Translations under genes and position numbers: made by a program
In this document: in pieces, positions 1 to 7,597 of the stretch
Position numbering within the stretch: the stretch's first letter is position 1
Layout of the letters: the number at the start of each line of letters is the position of its first letter
NCBI GenBank assembly: GCA_017459485.1
Contig: JAFUCW010000218.1
Location: 1 to 8,698 of the forward strand
Source of the DNA: Eggerthellaceae bacterium
Lineage (GTDB): Bacteria > Actinomycetota > Coriobacteriia > Coriobacteriales > Eggerthellaceae
Direction: 5' to 3'
DNA: 8,698 bases
Notes under the pieces: generated by a model
Seen by the model: only the letters and a program-made list of their open reading frames with translations
The model's database searches: none
What the model was told of the DNA's origin: nothing

Positions 1-138
1 ATATCCCCGTTTGACCTGTCTGAAAACCGAGACAATTCTAGCAGCAGCTGTCCAGGCCAAGCGCCGCCACGCCTCCGCGGCTTCCGGGCAAAGGGCGCGG
101 TGGCGGCAAGCGTGTCGGAGGGTTCGCTCCTGATCGCC
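1..138. other. Gene-free stretch downstream of the ClC gene, with a hairpin
   Basis: No convincing gene is seen here. An 8-bp perfect inverted repeat (GCCGCCAC at 63-70 and GTGGCGGC at 100-107) encloses a GC-rich 29-nt loop. It lies just past the stop of the leftward ClC gene and could act in transcription termination or mRNA stabilisation, but there is no T-run after the stem on the minus strand, so it is not a canonical intrinsic terminator. Further left, the minus strand reads TGCTAGAAT (35-43), which resembles an extended -10 promoter element for a gene beyond the left edge; no good -35 accompanies it. Both readings are weak. Confidence 0.3.
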
Positions 139-1533
139 TTACGATCGCCTTGGCAACAATGCACGCGGAATGGGAAGCGCCGCGCCGGCAACCGCCGCAA
201 GGCCCATCCAAAGAATGCCTTCGAACGGGAAACACAGCAGCAAGATGGCCAATACAAGGAGGGGCTTGCGAACCACGCCGGACAGAAACGCCGTTGCGGT
301 GACCGCGACCATAAGCATGGGGTCGGCGCCCGTAATAGCCGCCAGTCCAAAACCCGCCGCCGTGCCCGCGAAGATGCTTGGGAAGAAGCTGCCGCCCATC
401 CAGCCCATATTCAGGCACATCGGAGTAACCACCGCTTTGAGAAAGCCGGTGGCTATCAGTGCCGCAGCAGACCAAGTTGTCCAGGTCAGCATCAGCTCTT
501 CGGACTGAGACTCGCCCGGGAACAGCACGTAGGGCAGCGCGCATGCGATTGCCCCCATGGCAAACCCCGCAACTACGGGTTTTGCCAGCGTGCCTGTACG
601 CCCGTCGCCAAGACGCGCCGAAACCGCAGCGAACAGGCGCGACGAAGCATGGTAGAGCAGCGTCATGACGTACGCGGCCGCAATGCAGGGCACAACCCAC
701 AGCAGTTCGGCACCCGTTGCTGTGATGGCACCGAAGCGTGGCAAGCCGCCCGGTGTGCCAAATACGGAAGAAAACAGCGCCACGCCCCCGAACGCGCCGA
801 ATGCCGCAGCGGTATAGAGCACAACTTTGGCACCACGCCGCATGGTGTAGTCGTTCACGTCGGGCTCTTCGAGAACGTAGCGTCCGTCGTGCGGTGCGCT
901 TTCGGCACCCGCCACGATTCCCGCAAGCGGCGTGCCGAATATGGCGGCCATGCTCGCTGCAATCGTCACGTCCGCCACGGCGCCCGCTCGCAGCCCTGCT
1001 GCCTTCAGCTCGTCGCGTATCCAGCAGCATCCTGCGGCGATAAGGCCTGTCAGCCCAGCCTCGAAGCCGACAGAGCCGCCGAACACGAGCGGAAGCAGAA
1101 ACGAGACCGCCGGCCTGATGGCGCCGTCCGTCTTGTAGGAGCCGGTTGCCCTGAACTGGTCCATGACGCTTTCGAGAGGCTGCACGCGGTCGCCCGACCA
1201 CCATGTCCACAGGCCGATAATCGCCCCGCCGACCGTGCATGCAACCAGAGAGAACCACCACACGTTAACGGCCTCCCCCAGGCCGCCCCACAAAAGCGCG
1301 GTAAGCCACGTCGACACATTCATAATGCTGAACACCGTAAAGCCAACAAGAAAACCCACGGCAAGCGCAAATGCCACCATGCCAATGGTGACGGTAGCCA
1401 CATCTACTATGCCTTCGGACTTTCTACCGGCGTCGCCAACAAAAGGCCTTGAGTCGGAAGTCCCGCCGTCTTCCCTGGCACCTTCCCCCAGACGGAACGA
1501 CTGTCTTCTCTGGTCGTTTGCGTTGTTGACCAT
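139..1533 (-). CDS. Divergent ClC-family chloride channel / anion transporter
   Basis: A 464-residue integral membrane protein of the voltage-gated chloride channel (ClC) family, which moves chloride or related anions across the inner membrane as a channel or an anion/proton antiporter. Residues 1-45 are hydrophilic, then many hydrophobic segments run to the C-terminus. Recognisable ClC landmarks: GFEAG at 156-160, in the place of the family's GREGP, keeps the gating glutamate as Glu158; AAIFGTPLAGIVAGAE at 196-211 matches the helix that follows; GGSFFPSIFAG at 380-390 matches the GxFxP anion-site motif. The GSGIP motif expected near residue 113 is absent; the sequence there reads SGDRVQP. 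There are no CBS domains, and the length fits a minimal bacterial ClC. The ATG start is supported by a GGGAGG Shine-Dalgarno about 6 nt upstream (about 1540-1545). The gene is transcribed alone, downstream of the tRNA operon terminator. The family call is strong; ion, direction and coupling cannot be read from the sequence. Confidence 0.86.
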   Translation of the reverse strand: MVNNANDQRRQSFRLGEGAREDGGTSDSRPFVGDAGRKSEGIVDVATVTIGMVAFALAVGFLVGFTVFSIMNVSTWLTALLWGGLGEAVNVWWFSLVACTVGGAIIGLWTWWSGDRVQPLESVMDQFRATGSYKTDGAIRPAVSFLLPLVFGGSVGFEAGLTGLIAAGCCWIRDELKAAGLRAGAVADVTIAASMAAIFGTPLAGIVAGAESAPHDGRYVLEEPDVNDYTMRRGAKVVLYTAAAFGAFGGVALFSSVFGTPGGLPRFGAITATGAELLWVVPCIAAAYVMTLLYHASSRLFAAVSARLGDGRTGTLAKPVVAGFAMGAIACALPYVLFPGESQSEELMLTWTTWSAAALIATGFLKAVVTPMCLNMGWMGGSFFPSIFAGTAAGFGLAAITGADPMLMVAVTATAFLSGVVRKPLLVLAILLLCFPFEGILWMGLAAVAGAALPIPRALLPRRS

Positions 1534-1540
1534 AGCATCC

Positions 1541-1566
1541 TCCCTTGCAGGACACCAGACATTCTA
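1541..1566 (-). promoter_or_regulatory. Possible ClC gene promoter -10 and ribosome binding site
   Basis: On the minus strand, TAGAAT (1561-1566) matches the -10 consensus at five of six positions and would start transcription near 1554, giving a leader of about 20 nt that contains the GGGAGG ribosome binding site. No convincing -35 hexamer is found 16-18 nt upstream. The binding site is well supported; the promoter is only a candidate. Confidence 0.3.
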
Positions 1567-1628
1567 CTACGCACAACGCCGCCAGCAGCCACTCGCGACA
1601 ACCGTGCCATCGGTGCGCTTGAATGTTC

Positions 1629-1668
1629 CGGAGTTCGATCCCCCAGGCGGCTGAAAAGTGACAGGTCC
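1629..1668 (+). repeat. Degenerate tRNA-Ala 3'-end-like fragment (copy 1)
   Basis: On the plus strand, GTTCGATCCCCC (1633-1644) is identical to 12 nt of the T-arm of the tRNA-Ala encoded on the minus strand at 1811-1886. It is followed by AGGC, as in the tRNA acceptor strand. After a further gap comes CAGGTCC (1662-1668), which also begins the terminator stem just past tRNA-Ala. The distance from the last C of the T-arm to CAGGTCC is 17 nt here and 18 nt at the real gene. This looks like a decayed inverted copy of the tRNA 3' end plus trailer. The T-stem is no longer fully paired and no tRNA body precedes it. Confidence 0.45.
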
Positions 1669-1732
1669 GGATGCCCCTATCGCAGGCTTCGCCCTCCTCA
1701 TCGAACAGCCCACTGGACTGTTGAGCCCTCAC

Positions 1733-1760
1733 GGGGTTCGATCCCCCTAGACCCATCATT
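1733..1760 (+). repeat. tRNA-Ala 3'-end-like fragment (copy 2), 18-bp inverted repeat of the real gene
   Basis: GGGGTTCGATCCCCCTAG at 1733-1750 is an exact 18-nt copy, in opposite orientation, of the tRNA-Ala T-arm and start of the 3' acceptor strand (minus strand, 1820-1837). It continues as ACCCATCAT, resembling an acceptor end with a damaged CCA. No matching 5' acceptor (TGGGTCT) or D-arm is found within about 90 nt upstream, so it is a fragment and not a functional tRNA. It lies beyond the terminator of the tRNA operon. It could be a relic of a lost tRNA gene, of integration at a tRNA 3' end, or of a local inverted duplication. Confidence 0.6.
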
Positions 1761-1772
1761 TCGAAACCTAAG

Positions 1773-1803
1773 ATAACAAAAAGGTCCAGAGATTTCTGGA
1801 CCT
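1773..1803 (-). terminator. Intrinsic terminator of the tRNA-Ile/tRNA-Ala operon
   Basis: A perfect 9-bp stem (AGGTCCAGA at 1782-1790 against TCTGGACCT at 1795-1803) with a 4-nt loop is followed on the minus strand by TTTTTGTTAT. This is a textbook Rho-independent terminator, beginning 7 nt past the CCA end of tRNA-Ala. It should separate the tRNA transcript from the ClC gene downstream. Confidence 0.88.
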
Positions 1804-1810
1804 GAAAGAT

Positions 1811-1886
1811 TGGTGGAGCCTAGGGGGATCGAACCCCTGACCTCAGGCTTGCAAAGCCCGCGCTCTCCCAGCTGAGCTAAGGCCCC
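1811..1886 (-). tRNA. tRNA-Ala (anticodon TGC)
   Basis: A complete 76-nt cloverleaf with the CCA end encoded. The acceptor GGGGCCT pairs with AGGCTCC and keeps the G3:U70 wobble pair that identifies alanine tRNAs. The D-stem is GCTC/GAGC, the anticodon loop is TTTGCAA, the variable region is AGGTC and the T-loop is TTCGATC on an AGGGG/CCCCT stem. It reads GCN alanine codons. It lies 98 nt downstream of tRNA-Ile and just before a strong terminator. tRNA-Ile and tRNA-Ala often lie together, either inside rRNA operons or, as in many actinobacteria, alone after gyrA. No rRNA sequence is present in this window. Confidence 0.97.
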
Positions 1887-1890
1887 GTAC

Positions 1891-1904
1891 AGTGGCGTGC
1901 CACT
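1891..1904. repeat. Perfect 14-bp palindrome 4 nt upstream of tRNA-Ala
   Basis: AGTGGC (1891-1896) and GCCACT (1899-1904) form six-base arms around a 2-nt centre, ending 4 nt before the tRNA-Ala 5' end. In the precursor RNA it could fold as a tight hairpin next to the RNase P cleavage site, or it could be a protein-binding site. The function is not known from sequence. Confidence 0.45.
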
Positions 1905-1933
1905 TGGGCTGTGCATCTTCGCGCTCGATTCGA

Positions 1934-1977
1934 ATAAACGCTCCACCGGCAAACTCGGCTCACGGTGGAGCGTTTAT
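1934..1977. repeat. 15-bp perfect inverted repeat in the tRNA-Ile/tRNA-Ala spacer
   Basis: ATAAACGCTCCACCG (1934-1948) pairs perfectly with CGGTGGAGCGTTTAT (1963-1977) across a 14-nt loop. The core CGCTCCACCG/CGGTGGAGCG is GC-rich and flanked by A/T-rich ends, so on the minus strand the stem runs into GTTTATT. This resembles a bidirectional terminator or attenuator. It could equally be a processing stem (RNase III type) that separates the two tRNAs in a common precursor. I found no clear promoter between it and tRNA-Ala, which favours processing or partial read-through over complete termination. Confidence 0.6.
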
Positions 1978-1984
1978 CAACGAC

Positions 1985-2061
<77 letters not shown>

Positions 2062-2081
2062 TCGCAAAAACGCAATTGGAT

Positions 2082-2110
2082 ACTTTAGCGCCCGTTGGGC
2101 ATTTATGCAA
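2082..2110 (-). promoter_or_regulatory. Promoter of the tRNA-Ile/tRNA-Ala operon
   Basis: On the minus strand, TTGCAT (-35, 2105-2110) and TAAAGT (-10, 2082-2087) are separated by exactly 17 nt. Transcription would start near 2075, about 13 nt before the mature tRNA-Ile 5' end, a normal short tRNA leader. Both hexamers are good but imperfect matches to the housekeeping sigma consensus. Confidence 0.6.
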
Positions 2111-2118
2111 GGTTTTTC

Positions 2119-2127
2119 TGCTAGTAT
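2119..2127 (+). promoter_or_regulatory. Extended -10 promoter of the BFN gene
   Basis: The plus strand reads TGC then TAGTAT (2119-2127), an extended -10 element that can work without a good -35; none is apparent. The start would be near 2134, giving an 18-nt leader with GGAGG at 2143-2147. It lies only 8 bp beyond the -35 of the divergent tRNA promoter, so polymerases on the two promoters probably compete. Confidence 0.45.
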
Positions 2128-2151
2128 GGAGAAAAATCTTTTGGAGGATAC

Positions 2152-2655
2152 ATGAGGCAGATGAGCATACAGACGTTGGTGGTGGCCGCCGCTCCTAGCC
2201 CGTCTATCCTCGTACTCTGCCCAACCGAGGACTACGAATCGCAGACGAGTTGCCGCGTAGTCCCCATATGGCTTGGCCCATCCGAAGCGACGCTGCTTGG
2301 CATGGCCCTCGAAGGGACGCGCCCGGCAAGGCCCCTCACGCACGATCTTATGCTCGACGCATTGACCAATCTGGATGCGTCGGTTGACCGGGTGGAAGTG
2401 TACGATGTTCAGCAGCAGACGTTTTTTGCACGATTGATCTTGAGGGCCGGTGATCGCATCGTCACGCTCGATGCACGTCCATCGGACGCGGTTGCCTTGG
2501 CCGTCAGGCAAGATGCCCCCATATTCATGGCCGAAGAGGTGCTCGGGGCTGCAAGCTTTCCCTTTGTCTTCCGCCGCAATTCTTCGGACGAAAAAGAGCT
2601 CGACGAATTCCACGAGTTCATCCAGTCCCTCTCCCCCGACGATTTCCAGGAGTAG
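2152..2655 (+). CDS. BFN-domain (DUF151) bifunctional nuclease family protein
   Basis: A 167-residue soluble protein with a single BFN/DUF151 domain over roughly residues 5-140. Family hallmarks are VVPIWLGPSEA (36-46), LEGTRPARPLTHDL (53-66), LDARPSDAVALAVR (106-119) and APIFMAEEVL (122-131), ending in the usual F-x-x-SLSPDDF tail (156-165). Plant members have been reported to have RNase and DNase activity, but the role of bacterial members is mostly unsettled, so the name is a family label and not a demonstrated function. The ATG at 2152 is chosen because GGAGG ends 4 nt before it; the next ATG (2161) would be too far from that site. It is the only plus-strand gene here, divergent from the tRNA operon and convergent with gyrA. 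Length and composition are ordinary for the family. Confidence 0.9.
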   Translation: MRQMSIQTLVVAAAPSPSILVLCPTEDYESQTSCRVVPIWLGPSEATLLGMALEGTRPARPLTHDLMLDALTNLDASVDRVEVYDVQQQTFFARLILRAGDRIVTLDARPSDAVALAVRQDAPIFMAEEVLGAASFPFVFRRNSSDEKELDEFHEFIQSLSPDDFQE

Positions 2656-2657
2656 CA

Positions 2658-2701
2658 GCTTTGCCTTGAACTAGCTGCCAGTCTTGCCGCAAAGGCAAAG
2701 C
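2658..2701. repeat. 10-bp perfect inverted repeat just after the BFN gene
   Basis: GCTTTGCCTT (2658-2667) pairs with AAGGCAAAGC (2692-2701) across a 24-nt loop, starting 3 nt past the BFN stop codon. It probably marks the 3' end of the BFN mRNA, but no T-run follows on either strand, so a classic intrinsic terminator is not supported. Confidence 0.45.
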
Positions 2702-2730
2702 GCGGATGCCTCCTGGCCTCCCTTCCTTTG

Positions 2731-2762
2731 CGCCGCGGCATGTCATGAATGCCCACGCGGCG
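2731..2762. repeat. Imperfect GC-rich hairpin in the gyrA/BFN convergent region
   Basis: CGCCGCGGCAT (2731-2741) pairs with ATGC (2749-2752) and CGCGGCG (2756-2762) around a 7-nt loop, with a 3-nt bulge at 2753-2755. No T-run is adjacent. It could terminate or block transcription from either side; this is inference from position. Confidence 0.35.
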
Positions 2763-2812
2763 AAGCAAGATCCGAGAACAGGTGCGTCCGCGCTTTGTGC
2801 GTCTGTCCATCT

Positions 2813-2831
2813 TGGCGCTCGCACAGCGCCA
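2813..2831 (-). terminator. Hairpin directly after gyrA, possible U-less terminator
   Basis: TGGCGCT (2813-2819) and AGCGCCA (2825-2831) form a perfect 7-bp stem with a 5-nt loop, starting 5 nt past the gyrA stop codon. It is followed by AGATGG and not by T residues on the minus strand. Short GC-rich stems without U-tracts have been proposed as terminators in actinobacteria, which is the basis for this low-confidence call. Confidence 0.35.
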
Positions 2832-2836
2832 TGGGC

Positions 2837-5476
2837 CTATTCGTCCACGTCTATTTCGGGATCGTCTTCGGCAGCTCCAACTTTCTTGCGTTTCTTGTTT
2901 GAGCTGTCGGCTGCAATTCCACAGGCAGTTACCGCGTCCTTAGACCCGATGTTCATGACCTTCACTCCCTGGGTCGCACGCCCAAGGCGCGAAACGCCCT
3001 TCACGGGGGTGCGAACGACAACCCCTTCTTTGGAGATGATAATCAGCTGCTCGTCTTCGCGCACCACCTTGCATGCAGCCAAGCGGCCCTTCTTCTCTGT
3101 CATCTTGATGGTGTAGACTCCCTTGCCGCCGCGGTGGTGAATGGGATATTCGCTGATGATCGTGCGTTTCCCATAACCGTTTTCCGTGATGACGAACAGG
3201 TCGGATAGTTCTTCGACAATTTCCAGGTTGAGCACGCGTTGACCTTCGGGCACTTCCATGCCGCGCACGCCTGACGTGTCGCGGCCCATGGCCCGCGCTT
3301 CCGACTCGGGCCATGCGATCGCTTTGCCCTCCGATGACACCATGACCACGTGCTGGCCATCTGCCACATGTTTGACGCTGATAAGCTCGTCGTCGTCCTT
3401 AAGCTTGATGGCAATCATGCCATCCGAACGGGTGCGGTCGTAGAGCTTCATGGAAGTTTTCTTTACCATGCCCGACGAAGTGGCAAACATGAGGTACTCG
3501 TCTTCGGGGAAGTCCTTCGCAGCGATGGCGGCAACTACGTTTTCACCCGCAGCTTTGTCAAGCTGCAGGAGGTTGACAATGGCGGTGCCACGCGCATGGC
3601 GCCCTGCTTCGGGTATTTCGTAGACCTTTTTACGGTAGACCTTGCCCTTCGTGGTGAAAAAGAGCATGTAGGCGTGGGTCGATGCAATGAACAGGTCCTG
3701 GACGAAGTCGTTTTCCTTGAGGTTGACCCCCTGCATACCTTTGCCGCCGCGCTTTTGTTGACGGTAAGTGGCAAGCGGAAGGCGCTTGACGTAGCCGGCG
3801 TTGGTCATTGTGACGACCATGTCCTCTTCCGCAATCAGGTCTTCTACGTCGATGGCATCGGGCTTGGCGGATGAAATCCTCGTAACGCGCGGTTTGTCGA
3901 ACTTCTGCTTGATGCCCTGGAGCTCTTCTTTGATGATGGAGCGCAGCAGGCTTTCGTCTTCGAGCACGCGCTTGTAGTAAGCGATGCGCTCGCGCAGCTC
4001 TGCCAGCTCTTCCACCAAGGCGTCGTATTCCAGGCCGGTCAGGCGGCGCAGGCGCATATTGAGGATGGCGTTGGCCTGAACTTCGGTTAGGCTGAAGTTC
4101 TTCATCAACTTCTCGCGCGCCTCGTCGTCGGTCTTGGACGAGCGAATGGTGTGGATGACTTCGTCGATGTTGTCGAGTGCTATGAGCAGGCCTTCGACGA
4201 TATGTGCGCGGTTTTCTGCCTCTTGAAGGTCGTAGCGGGTGCGCCTGGTTACGACGTCTTCCTGATGCAGGATGTAGTAGTGCAGAGCTTCTTTCAAAGA
4301 GAGGGTGCGGGGCACATCGTCGACCAGTGCGAGCATGTTGATGCCGAACGTGTTTTGCATCTGCGTGTGCTTGTAGAGCTTGTTGAGCACCACCTGTGGG
4401 ATGGCGTTGTTCTTCAGCTCGATGATAATGTCGATGCCATGGCGGTCGGCCCCGTCGTGGACATTAGAAATTTCCGGCATCTTCTTGTCGCGGATCAGGT
4501 CGCCCATGCGCTCGAGCAGCTTGGTGCGGTTGACCATGTAGGGGATGTCCTTGACGATGATCTCGTACCGGCCGTTCTTCTTTTCCACAATTTCGCAATT
4601 GGACCTGATGGTGATCGTGCCACGACCCGTTTCGTAGGCTTCTTTGATGCCTTCGACGCCCATGATGGTTCCACCTGTGGGGAAATCAGGTCCAGGGAGA
4701 ACTTCCATGAGCTCTTCAGTGGTGACGTCGGGATTGTCGAGCATCAGGCACGTTGCATCGATGGTTTCTCCCAAATTGTGCGGCGGAATATTAGTGGCCA
4801 TGCCCACGGCAATGCCCTGGCTTCCGTTGACCAGCAGGTTGGGGAAGCGGCTGGGGAGAACCTTGGGCTCTTTGAGGCTTTCGTCGTAGTTGGGGACCCA
4901 GTCGACTGTTTCCTTGTCCAAATCTGCGAGCATGCCATCGTAGCCCGCGCGAGAAAGGCGAGCTTCGGTGTAGCGCATGGCCGCCGGTGGGTCGCCGTCG
5001 ATGGAACCGAAATTCCCATGACCGTCGATAAGCGGTACGCGGATGCTGAAATCCTGCGCCAGACGCACCATTGCATCGTAAATGGCGGCATCGCCATGGG
5101 GGTGGTACTTGCCCATGACGTCACCCACGGTGCGTGCGGACTTGGAATGCGGTCGGCTTGGGAGGATGCCGGATTCTTTCATGCCGTAGAGGATACGGCG
5201 ATGAACCGGCTTGAGGCCGTCGCGCACGTCGGGAAGTGCGCGCGCCACGATAACGCTCATAGAGTATTCGATGAACGAGTTCCTTACCTGATAGCCCAGG
5301 TCCGTGGGAAGAACTTCCTTGGCGAACTGGCCTTCTTCCAGCTCTACCTGCTCTTCTTCTGCTTCCTCTTCTTCGTCGCCTTCTTCGTCGTCGTCGTAGA
5401 GACCCGGCTCTTCGGGTTCTTTTTCCTCGTCGTCTTCTTCGATGTCGTCAAAGATGTCGTCGCGATCGTCTGCCAT
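2837..5476 (-). CDS. gyrA: DNA gyrase subunit A
   Basis: The 879-residue breakage-reunion subunit of DNA gyrase; with GyrB it forms the A2B2 enzyme that introduces negative supercoils using ATP. The conserved core starts near residue 55. [17 protein letters not shown] lies at 78-94 and the quinolone-resistance region [11 protein letters not shown] at 125-135. The catalytic tyrosine is Tyr169 in [11 protein letters not shown] (E. coli Tyr122). The C-terminal DNA-wrapping domain has the GyrA box QKRGGKG (574-580), the mark of true gyrase over topoisomerase IV, and a similar HHRGGKG at 780-786. Two oddities: residues 1-50 are an extremely acidic extension (31 of 50 are Asp or Glu), and Ala130 replaces E. 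coli Ser83, with Asp134 at the Asp87 position. The tail has a basic KKRKK followed by acidic residues. The start has AAGGAG about 7 nt upstream, overlapping the gyrB stop. It lies 10 nt after gyrB, so the two are almost certainly co-transcribed. Confidence 0.98.
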   Translation of the reverse strand: MADDRDDIFDDIEEDDEEKEPEEPGLYDDDEEGDEEEEAEEEQVELEEGQFAKEVLPTDLGYQVRNSFIEYSMSVIVARALPDVRDGLKPVHRRILYGMKESGILPSRPHSKSARTVGDVMGKYHPHGDAAIYDAMVRLAQDFSIRVPLIDGHGNFGSIDGDPPAAMRYTEARLSRAGYDGMLADLDKETVDWVPNYDESLKEPKVLPSRFPNLLVNGSQGIAVGMATNIPPHNLGETIDATCLMLDNPDVTTEELMEVLPGPDFPTGGTIMGVEGIKEAYETGRGTITIRSNCEIVEKKNGRYEIIVKDIPYMVNRTKLLERMGDLIRDKKMPEISNVHDGADRHGIDIIIELKNNAIPQVVLNKLYKHTQMQNTFGINMLALVDDVPRTLSLKEALHYYILHQEDVVTRRTRYDLQEAENRAHIVEGLLIALDNIDEVIHTIRSSKTDDEAREKLMKNFSLTEVQANAILNMRLRRLTGLEYDALVEELAELRERIAYYKRVLEDESLLRSIIKEELQGIKQKFDKPRVTRISSAKPDAIDVEDLIAEEDMVVTMTNAGYVKRLPLATYRQQKRGGKGMQGVNLKENDFVQDLFIASTHAYMLFFTTKGKVYRKKVYEIPEAGRHARGTAIVNLLQLDKAAGENVVAAIAAKDFPEDEYLMFATSSGMVKKTSMKLYDRTRSDGMIAIKLKDDDELISVKHVADGQHVVMVSSEGKAIAWPESEARAMGRDTSGVRGMEVPEGQRVLNLEIVEELSDLFVITENGYGKRTIISEYPIHHRGGKGVYTIKMTEKKGRLAACKVVREDEQLIIISKEGVVVRTPVKGVSRLGRATQGVKVMNIGSKDAVTACGIAADSSNKKRKKVGAAEDDPEIDVDE
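5328..5475 (-). repeat. Low-complexity GAA/GAC triplet tract encoding the acidic GyrA N-terminus
   Basis: The first 50 gyrA codons are dominated by GAA, GAG and GAC, seen on the plus strand as runs of TTC and GTC (for example 5344-5397 and 5423-5463). Such imperfect triplet runs are prone to in-frame slippage, so the length of the acidic segment may vary between strains. It is part of the gene, not a separate element. Confidence 0.6.
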
Positions 5477-5486
5477 CTATTACTCC

Positions 5487-7439
<1,953 letters not shown>

Positions 7440-7461
7440 TCAGTTCTTATCAGGCGAAATA

Positions 7462-7475
7462 TGCCAATGTTGGCA
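7462..7475. promoter_or_regulatory. Operator-like palindrome in the gyrB leader
   Basis: TGCCAA (7462-7467) and TTGGCA (7470-7475) form a perfect palindrome with a 2-nt centre. It starts about 2 nt past the transcription start inferred from the extended -10 at 7484-7492, a classic position for a repressor operator. No regulator can be named from the sequence. Confidence 0.45.
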
Positions 7476-7483
7476 ACTAGGGT

Positions 7484-7492
7484 ATTTTACCA
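7484..7492 (-). promoter_or_regulatory. Probable gyrB-gyrA promoter (extended -10)
   Basis: The minus strand reads TGG then TAAAAT (7484-7492), an extended -10 with five of six matches to the consensus. The start would lie near 7477, leaving a leader of about 50 nt before the gyrB GTG. There is no clear -35 at the normal distance. Confidence 0.55.
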
Positions 7493-7541
7493 TATAGAGT
7501 GTATGAGCCTTTATTACTGCACAAAGTCTTGAAAAATATGC

Positions 7542-7569
7542 TTTATAAACGCACTGAGACCGCTTCTAA
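7542..7569 (-). promoter_or_regulatory. Second candidate gyrB promoter
   Basis: On the minus strand, TTAGAA (7564-7569) and TATAAA (7542-7547) are 16 nt apart, matching the -35 and -10 consensus at four and five of six positions. Transcription would start near 7535. It could serve gyrB as an upstream second promoter. The sequence is A/T-rich here, so a chance match is possible. Confidence 0.4.
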
Positions 7570-7583
7570 GGGCTTTAAACCCC
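7570..7583. repeat. Near-perfect palindrome between dciA and gyrB
   Basis: The minus strand reads GGGGTTTAAAGCCC, symmetric except for one central-arm mismatch, 15 nt after the dciA stop. It overlaps the upstream edge of the second candidate gyrB promoter. No T-run follows, so it is not a clear terminator; a binding site is possible. Confidence 0.3.
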
Positions 7584-7597
7584 AACCAAATAGTTTT

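Noticed and set aside
38..1452. Two long alternative frames over the ClC gene (minus 38-1261, plus 100-1452)
   Set aside because: Arg/Ala/Gly-rich translations typical of out-of-frame GC-rich DNA; the ClC frame has family motifs, membrane segments and a ribosome binding site.
1660..1760. A complete plus-strand tRNA ending at the T-arm copy (a GTT-like anticodon loop, CTGTTGA, is visible near 1718)
   Set aside because: The anticodon stem does not pair, the variable region would be only 2 nt, and no matching 5' acceptor or D-arm exists.
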